DNA of 10,588 nucleotides, taken from Phoronis ovalis (Eukaryota > Phoronida > Phoronidae). The position numbers and the translations under genes were made by a program. The notes beneath the pieces are model-generated. The model was not told the origin of the DNA. It was given only the letters and a program-made list of their open reading frames with translations, and searched no databases. Position 1 is the first letter of the stretch, and every line of letters starts with the position of its first letter. The stretch covers positions 1-10,588 of the forward strand of contig JAOXYB010062068.1 of assembly GCA_028565635.1 (NCBI GenBank). The letters are read 5' to 3'. Below are positions 7,301 to 10,588 of the stretch, in pieces.

Positions 7301-8688
7301 CTTACTTGCAGATATCCCTATATATATAGGATAACTGTTCCTAAACATGTCATATCGATACTCCTTCTTCCCTGATACTACATGTCTATGGAACTACTTA
7401 CCACAGAATGAAATGTTATTGAACACACATCCATAGAAGACTTTTAGAACAGTATCCACTATTAAATGACTATTTATTCTGTACATATGTTGATTCCCTG
7501 GGATTTGTGAGGATTCATATTTTATCTACATCATTGCGAATAAACATTTGTGCAGTTGTCCTGCAATGTAGAAAAAAGGGAACCATTGAAACTTATTAAT
7601 TTATATTAGGTGAACTATTCTAGTTTTTCCTATAGTGTAGGTGTTCTGGAGAATACTTAATTTATCTCAAAATTATCATTTAATTTTGTTTTTATGTACA
7701 TTTTGGGATGAACAAAAGGTGTGGTGAATATCCTGAGGTAACCTCCATGCATACAATCCCTAAACAGAATTCTTTTATCTTGCTCTTGTATTGAAATCAT
7801 GTACATAATCCTTTTATTGACATAAAATATCTTTACAGATGTACAAGTCATAAGTATATGAACAAGTTAAATAAATATGTGAAGTATTTAATATTAATAT
7901 TGAACTCTCTATACACTAAAAGAAGTCTGAATCTACTTCAAATGATAAAAAAACTTATGCATTACAGTATATACCAACAAATAACACAAAGTTACAAATG
8001 CCTGAAGTACAAATCTGACAGTATTAGATATTAGGTACATTGGACTTGTTCTCTTAGTTTATAGCTATCTCTTATGTATTTTGCAAGGTGTATAAATTGT
8101 ATGACATATGTTCAAAAAAATAATACAAGATTTCTGTAGTATTCAATTTAGATGTAAGTGGAGAAATATTTTGTTGCTGTTCAGGGAGTGTTGCTCTTAA
8201 GATAAAAGAACAGTGGACATATTAAAAAAACATATATGAGTGGGAACAAATCGAAGTTCTGGGGGAATTTTTGATTTTAAATGTCTCCCTGCTTCTACTA
8301 GTGAGATTACAGTATGTGAGATAAATATTACTCTATCCAGTTGGGTGAGATGTTAGCTGTTTATAAGTTTTACGTTGTATTTACGGGTTCAAAGTTGGTT
8401 TTAAACAGAGGCTATTTGCAGGGAATTGACATTTTTGTTATTTTAAAATATTCTAGTTTCTATAGCTATAAAATTTCAATGTTCTATGTGATCCTTTTTC
8501 AGAATGAAAAGTTTTTGCCTGAAATTCCACAGAATGCTAGTGAAGAACAAATTGTAAATGCAGAATCTATACAAAACTATGGAAAAGCTGTTGCAAACTT
8601 ACACAATGATGGTGAAGATGAATATACAGTCAAAAACTATAAGGAAAGTGTGTTAAAACTGTTTAATATGACAACATTAAGAACATAA
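1192..8688 (+). CDS. MRPS35: MRPS35 (mS35), mitochondrial small ribosomal subunit protein, complete 8-exon gene
   Basis: The joined exons 1192-1354, 2827-3029, 3760-3880, 4199-4338, 5384-5493, 5930-5999, 6847-6957 and 8503-8688 give an unbroken 367-residue protein ending in TAA. mS35 is a metazoan mitochondrial ribosome protein of the small subunit, in the MRP-S28/mS35 family. Residues 1-38 are rich in Arg, Ser and hydrophobics and nearly free of acids, as in a mitochondrial presequence. Conserved family blocks follow: DQDWTSVWP and PFPVRQG (exon 2), [17 protein letters not shown] (exon 3) continuing to EFCTEWP across the exon 3/4 junction, [10 protein letters not shown] (exon 4), RLVGDRY (exon 5), [15 protein letters not shown] (exon 6), and an acidic C-terminal part with [10 protein letters not shown]. 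The human protein is about 323 residues as I recall; the extra length here is mostly N-terminal. The start at 1192 has A at -3 and G at +4. Six introns are GT-AG and intron 7 is GC-AG. Confidence 0.95.
1355..2826 (+). other. MRPS35 intron 1 (1472 nt)
   Basis: A phase 1 intron bounded by GTAAGC and TTTTTTATTTCAG. It is AT-rich. Small local repeats are visible: a 10-bp tandem CTAAGTGTTA at 1433-1452, and TTAGCTGCAG at 1828-1837 and 1850-1859. A short open frame at 1970-2233 (plus) is rich in Lys, Phe and Cys and matches nothing I recognise. I see no exon, RNA gene or clear mobile element here. Confidence 0.85.
2827..3029 (+). CDS. MRPS35: MRPS35 exon 2
   Basis: This exon encodes residues 55-122. 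It begins by completing a Gly codon split by intron 1 and continues [20 protein letters not shown] basic stretch follows ([11 protein letters not shown]), then the family block around DQDWTSVWP and the PFPVRQG motif that closes the exon. It ends CAG before donor GTATTC, in phase 0. The DQDW...P...PFPVR spacing is the clearest match to mammalian mS35 in the N-terminal half. Confidence 0.95.
3030..3759 (+). other. MRPS35 intron 2 (730 nt)
   Basis: A phase 0 intron from GTATTC to an acceptor with the tract CTTTTTTAG. Unlike the other introns it has a pyrimidine-rich patch at about 3183-3240, where CTCCC recurs several times, and a run of eight C at 3580-3587 just after TGAGGGGAACGA. Positions about 3183-3600 could be an inserted interspersed repeat, but no termini or target duplication were found. 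Confidence 0.8.
3760..3880 (+). CDS. MRPS35: MRPS35 exon 3
   Basis: This exon encodes residues 123-162 plus one base of codon 163. It contains [17 protein letters not shown], one of the most conserved stretches of mS35. It ends AAAG before donor GTAATT, in phase 1. Reading through this donor meets a TAG at 3895-3897, so retention of intron 3 would truncate the protein. Confidence 0.95.
3881..4198 (+). other. MRPS35 intron 3 (318 nt, shortest)
   Basis: A phase 1 intron from GTAATT to an acceptor in TTTTTTTGTTAG. Its last 180 nt or so happen to be open in the same frame as exon 4, which makes a false extension of that exon look possible. The mS35 family alignment places the junction at K-E-FCTEWP, so the extension is not coding. 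Confidence 0.88.
4199..4338 (+). CDS. MRPS35: MRPS35 exon 4
   Basis: This exon encodes residues 163-209. The Glu codon split by intron 3 is completed to give [15 protein letters not shown], followed by a [11 protein letters not shown] block and [10 protein letters not shown], all recognisable in mammalian mS35. It ends AAG before donor GTAATA, in phase 0. Confidence 0.95.
4339..5383 (+). other. MRPS35 intron 4 (1045 nt)
   Basis: A phase 0 intron from GTAATA to an acceptor ATTCATTGTAG. A possible fold-back lies at 4474-4561: GATACC (4474-4479) pairs with GGTATC (4556-4561), and TGAAAATA (4510-4517) pairs with TATTTTCA (4536-4543). The arms are short and the spacing irregular, so this may be chance. 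Nothing else stands out. Confidence 0.85.
5384..5493 (+). CDS. MRPS35: MRPS35 exon 5
   Basis: This exon encodes residues 210-245 plus two bases of codon 246. It reads [20 protein letters not shown] then [16 protein letters not shown], matching the KLIKLVGERY...DVLTIKTDR region that I recall for mammalian mS35. It ends ATAG before donor GTAAGC, in phase 2. Confidence 0.93.
5494..5929 (+). other. MRPS35 intron 5 (436 nt)
   Basis: A phase 2 intron from GTAAGC to acceptor CATATTGCAG. Minus-strand frame 5433-5681 crosses it and exon 5 but has no family features and is a shadow. I see nothing else in this intron. Confidence 0.87.
5930..5999 (+). CDS. MRPS35: MRPS35 exon 6 (70 nt)
   Basis: A short exon encoding the last base of Arg246 and residues 247-269. 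[15 protein letters not shown] matches the CPLRRQNYDYAVYLLTV block that I recall for mammalian mS35, followed by FFESW. It ends TGG before donor GTGAGT, in phase 0. It is easily missed because it is too short to stand out as an open frame. Confidence 0.94.
6000..6846 (+). other. MRPS35 intron 6 (847 nt)
   Basis: A phase 0 intron from GTGAGT to acceptor GATTCGTAG, a rather weak acceptor with a poor adjacent pyrimidine tract. A stronger T-run occurs about 45 nt upstream. No open frame, repeat family or RNA gene is recognised. Confidence 0.83.
6847..6957 (+). CDS. MRPS35: MRPS35 exon 7, ends at a GC splice donor
   Basis: This exon encodes residues 270-306: [20 protein letters not shown] then [17 protein letters not shown]. 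It corresponds to the [20 protein letters not shown] and ERNILETLLQ region of mammalian mS35. The frame must be phase 0 at its end, because exon 8 is only open in phase 0. That puts the boundary at CAG followed by GCAAGT, the usual form of a GC-AG donor. The nearest GT, at 6962-6963, would add four bases and cause an immediate TGA in exon 8. Confidence 0.92.
6958..8502 (+). other. MRPS35 intron 7 (1545 nt), GC-AG type
   Basis: The longest intron, from GCAAGT to acceptor CTTTTTCAG, phase 0. A decoy acceptor with about twelve T followed by CAG ends at 7140. A 14-bp palindrome CCTATATATATAGG lies at 7317-7330. The rest is AT-rich. No conserved exon was found in it. Confidence 0.85.
8503..8688 (+). 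CDS. MRPS35: MRPS35 exon 8 (terminal coding exon)
   Basis: This exon encodes residues 307-367 and the TAA stop. It opens with [16 protein letters not shown] and ends in [13 protein letters not shown]. The final block matches the QYKESVKRLLNVT C terminus that I recall for human mS35, which confirms the true end of the gene. The open frame extends upstream to 8341, but that part is intron. The middle is acidic (HNDGEDEYT). Confidence 0.93.
   Translation, partial: NEKFLPEIPQNASEEQIVNAESIQNYGKAVANLHNDGEDEYTVKNYKESVLKLFNMTTLRT
8662..8667 (-). terminator. Candidate poly(A) signal ATTAAA for the GPCR gene
   Basis: Reading the minus strand, the common variant ATTAAA occurs 218 nt past the GPCR stop, inside the terminal exon of MRPS35. 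No AATAAA was seen on the minus strand in the gap itself. If used, the GPCR transcript would be antisense to about the last 30-50 nt of MRPS35 coding sequence. Confidence 0.25.
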
Positions 8689-8884
8689 AAACATCAAGAT
8701 TCATTACCATTCTGCATCATTGGACAAAAGCTTCGATATTTCAGTTTACCAGCCATTGACTTTTAACACTGTAGGACAATGGCTAATAATTTATACATTT
8801 AGCAAAAAGTTTACTAGCAAAAATTCTTACTGTGGTACTTTTGTGCCTGTAAAATCTATATTGTGCAAATAAAAGACACAGGAA
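8689..8884 (+). other. MRPS35 3' UTR and convergent intergenic gap
   Basis: A gap of 196 nt separates the MRPS35 stop from the GPCR stop on the opposite strand. It is AT-rich and holds the MRPS35 poly(A) signal near its right end. On the minus strand it should also form the start of the GPCR 3' UTR, so both transcripts probably cover it. Confidence 0.6.
8868..8873 (+). terminator. MRPS35 poly(A) signal AATAAA
   Basis: A canonical AATAAA lies 180 nt after the MRPS35 stop. Cleavage normally occurs 10-30 nt downstream, at about 8883-8903, which falls at the last codons of the convergent GPCR gene. A weaker CATAAA occurs directly at the MRPS35 stop codon. Confidence 0.65.
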
Positions 8885-9919
8885 TCATCGTCTTTTACAA
8901 CTTTTCATTACTTCAACAAATGCTTGCCTTAAAGTTTGATTCCCAGCACCATAGACAATTGGATTTAACACATTTGCTATACAGTACAAAAACAAGGATG
9001 AATTCTCAGCTTGTTTATGAAGAAGACTGTATGGAGAGGGTATATACAATTTGACAATTTTCGTTGTTACAAAAGGAAATATTGACAATACAAAAGTTAA
9101 TGTAATTACTAAAAATACAGTAGCCATTTTAAATTGTTTAGGCAGACTTCTTGAAGCTCCCTGATATCCATGTAATTCTGTGGGTGCTACTTGCTGTTGA
9201 AGAACTCTGGTCGCATTGTATATTTTATAGTAACTAATGCCAATTGTTGCTGAGGTGAAAGCGAAGATGCAGCCTTGTATGATTGTTACCGAAGAATTTG
9301 GTATTTTATTTCTAACAAATTTAAGTTGGCAAATCATTAAAAATGCGTCGTAATAATATTCACCCCAACCGAATATCGGTGGACAACACACTGCAATAGC
9401 TATACTCCAAGAAAGAATTATCATCACTCTTGTTTTGATCACAGTCATTTTCAAATGATAATGTAATGGATGGCAGCAGGCATAATATCTGTCAATGCTA
9501 ATGAAGGTTAATGTCAACATAGATTGGATTCCCAATGTTTGTTGCATGAAGCCACATAGGTTACACATAATCCCATTTCTGTCTAATATATGCCATTCGG
9601 GCTGGGCAAAGTGCGGAAAGATGAGCAAGTAAGAAACAGGAAATAATGCATCTCCCACAGCTAAATTAGCACATAAATAATAGGTAGGTTCATGTAATGC
9701 AACACGGCTGTAAATTGTGTATAATATTAAACAGTTAAATATGAAAGTCAGTGCACATACAATGGTAAAGTACACGAACGATGACAACATGGAAGCTTGG
9801 CATGTAACTTTTGTTGTGATATTATCTGTTTCTATAAATGTTACAAATCTTTCATCTGAAAATGCAATTGTTTTGTTTGCTGTCAAATCAAAGATTTCAG
9901 AAGAACATGTAGTTCCCAT
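8885..9919 (-). CDS. Class A (rhodopsin-like) orphan GPCR, single exon
   Basis: A 344-residue seven-transmembrane receptor in one uninterrupted exon. Visible landmarks: N-glycosylation sites at 15 and 33; TM1 about 45-70 with N62 (1.50); TM2 with LAVGD, D90 (2.50); C119 (3.25), which can pair with C197 in loop 2; DRY at 143-145; W171 (4.50) in TM4 with PP at 180-181; TM5 about 211-235; TM6 about 266-288 with F276 and P282; NPIVY at 319-323; and a short basic tail with C341. It lacks the aminergic Asp (position 126 is Gln) and the opsin retinal Lys (position 313 is Cys), so it is neither of those types. The TM6 toggle Trp is Ile280, and TM5 lacks its usual Pro. The ligand is unknown. An in-frame TAA 18 nt upstream and G at -3 and +4 support the start at 9919. 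It converges with MRPS35. Confidence 0.88.
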   Translation of the reverse strand: MGTTCSSEIFDLTANKTIAFSDERFVTFIETDNITTKVTCQASMLSSFVYFTIVCALTFIFNCLILYTIYSRVALHEPTYYLCANLAVGDALFPVSYLLIFPHFAQPEWHILDRNGIMCNLCGFMQQTLGIQSMLTLTFISIDRYYACCHPLHYHLKMTVIKTRVMIILSWSIAIAVCCPPIFGWGEYYYDAFLMICQLKFVRNKIPNSSVTIIQGCIFAFTSATIGISYYKIYNATRVLQQQVAPTELHGYQGASRSLPKQFKMATVFLVITLTFVLSIFPFVTTKIVKLYIPSPYSLLHKQAENSSLFLYCIANVLNPIVYGAGNQTLRQAFVEVMKSCKRR

Positions 9920-10308
9920 ATCACAGTATTTTTCTTATCAAATAATAATTACATCTTCACATGTACTCTTGTTATTGATCTTGCTCATCTTCTTATGTGA
10001 TAAATATTTAGAAACTAAGTACACACCATGTTCTTCATGTAGAATCAAACAGGTATCACAGTTTTACAAACTATAGTCCTTTATTACAATGGGAATACTG
10101 CAACAAACTGACTCTCAGAGTTAATCTGCCAGCCAAGCTAACCTGTTTTATAAAGTATTTGGATCCTAATTACGTGGTGTGCATGCTGTGTAATGAAATC
10201 AAGGCCAACATATCAAGATGTTTGTGTGACATCAGATTGAGCACAAATCTAAAGGGGATTAATTTTTGCTTGAAGTGCTTTATATTATTCGCGTACACAT
10301 TGGAGGCT
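9920..10308. other. GPCR upstream region, no gene recognised
   Basis: AT-rich DNA upstream of the GPCR start. The frames 9717-10076 and 10159-10350 on the plus strand have no family features; the first is antisense to the GPCR 5' end. Several minus-strand ATGs precede the GPCR start here, so a 5' leader would carry upstream ATGs unless it is short or spliced. One degenerate AGYGCT unit (GAAGTGCTTTATATT, 10272-10286) precedes the tandem array that follows. Confidence 0.5.
10146..10152 (-). promoter_or_regulatory. TATAAAA word upstream of the GPCR
   Basis: On the minus strand TATAAAA lies about 230 nt upstream of the GPCR ATG, which would place initiation near 10115-10120. In DNA this AT-rich the match is weak evidence. 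Confidence 0.15.
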
Positions 10309-10353
10309 GAAGCGCTTTATTATAAAGCGCTCTATTGTGAAGCGCTCTAAGTG
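10309..10353. repeat. 15-bp tandem repeat x3 with AGCGCT core and 21-bp palindrome
   Basis: Three consecutive 15-bp units are visible: GAAGCGCTTTATTAT, AAAGCGCTCTATTGT and GAAGCGCTCTAAGTG. A fourth diverged unit lies at 10272-10286. The first two units form a perfect 21-bp palindrome at 10311-10331, AGCGCTTTAT-T-ATAAAGCGCT. AGCGCTTTAT-type words also occur in interspersed repeats of several animal genomes as I recall, so this may be the end of a short element rather than a local array. Confidence 0.6.
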
Positions 10354-10410
10354 GTAAGTGTGAATGGACCTACTGTGTATGTGGATGTCTGGACATAACT
10401 CTAAAAATGC

Positions 10411-10588
10411 CCGGGGGGGTACTCAAGGTTTTTTTACTACGGGGATGTGCCGCGGGACCCAATCCAAAAGTTTAGCTTGTAGTAGTAAACCCAATCCAAA
10501 TTTTTTGAAACTTTAGGGTAGCAATCCAAATTTTGTGAAATATAAGGGTAACAATCCAAAATTTTAAAATATTTGAGTAGCAATCCAT
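10411..10588. repeat. G-run-headed element with about 30-bp CAATCCAAA tandem array (runs off right edge)
   Basis: The element opens with CCGGGGGGGTACTCAAGG at 10411 and a GC-rich part including GGGGATGTGCCGCGGG. It continues as a degenerate tandem array: CAATCCAAA starts at 10460, 10492, 10522 and 10552, with CAATCCAT at 10581, giving steps of 32, 30, 30 and 29 bp. Between copies the consensus is roughly TTTTGAAA..TA.GGGTAG. Composition changes sharply from the flanking DNA. From memory, G-run plus GTACTC heads followed by ATGTGCCGC are seen in dispersed repeats of marine invertebrates, but I cannot name a family. The right end is missing. Confidence 0.65.

Noticed and set aside
8341-8502. 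Upstream extension of exon 8
   Set aside because: It starts with TTG, lacks family similarity, and is followed by a good CTTTTTCAG acceptor at the point where mS35 similarity resumes.
8885-9919. Opsin or biogenic-amine receptor identity for the GPCR
   Set aside because: The retinal Lys in TM7 and the aminergic Asp in TM3 are both absent.
9717-10076. Plus-strand 119-codon open frame
   Set aside because: Largely antisense to the GPCR N terminus, with low-complexity hydrophobic content and no family motif.
10159-10350. Plus-strand 63-codon open frame with a repetitive tail
   Set aside because: The repeated EAL/KAL residues come from the 15-bp DNA repeat, not from a protein repeat; nothing else supports coding.
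10460-10588. CRISPR array
   Set aside because: Repeats are degenerate, the 29-32 bp steps leave no unique spacers, and the genome is animal.

Overview
This is an animal nuclear genomic window, probably from an invertebrate. The evidence is spliceosomal introns of about 0.3 to 1.5 kb that are AT-rich, Kozak-like starts, a poly(A) signal, and three recognisable metazoan gene families. The species cannot be named from the sequence. The window holds no operons, Shine-Dalgarno sites, CRISPR arrays or recognisable rRNA or tRNA genes, and I see no new multi-gene system. The interest lies in gene arrangement, one unusual splice site, a divergent receptor and several unclassified repeats.

Layout. Positions 1-1122 on the minus strand carry the first coding exon (877-1122) and part of intron 1 of a PPP1R12/MYPT-type myosin phosphatase targeting subunit; the rest of that gene lies off the left edge. 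Only 69 bp away, in divergent orientation, starts a complete MRPS35 (mS35) gene on the plus strand. Its eight coding exons (1192-1354, 2827-3029, 3760-3880, 4199-4338, 5384-5493, 5930-5999, 6847-6957, 8503-8688) encode a 367-residue mitochondrial small-subunit ribosomal protein. All exon phases join without a break, and intron 7 must use a GC donor. Converging on its 3' end is an uninterrupted 344-codon class A (rhodopsin-like) GPCR on the minus strand (8885-9919). The MRPS35 poly(A) signal lies 11 nt before the GPCR stop, so the two transcripts should overlap tail to tail.

The right edge (about 10270-10588) is repeat DNA: a 15-bp AGCGCT-containing tandem repeat with a 21-bp palindrome, then a G-run-headed element with a roughly 30-bp CAATCCAAA tandem array that runs off the window. 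The left edge (1-132) has a CpG-rich cluster of GTCCGG/CCGGAC words and a TCTCGCGAGA box, in contrast to the AT-rich surroundings.

The three genes have no evident shared pathway: one regulates myosin phosphatase, one is part of the mitochondrial ribosome, and one is an orphan receptor. The PPP1R12-MRPS35 pair plausibly shares a bidirectional promoter, and the MRPS35-GPCR pair plausibly shares an antisense 3' overlap. Both are inferences from spacing and need transcript data.
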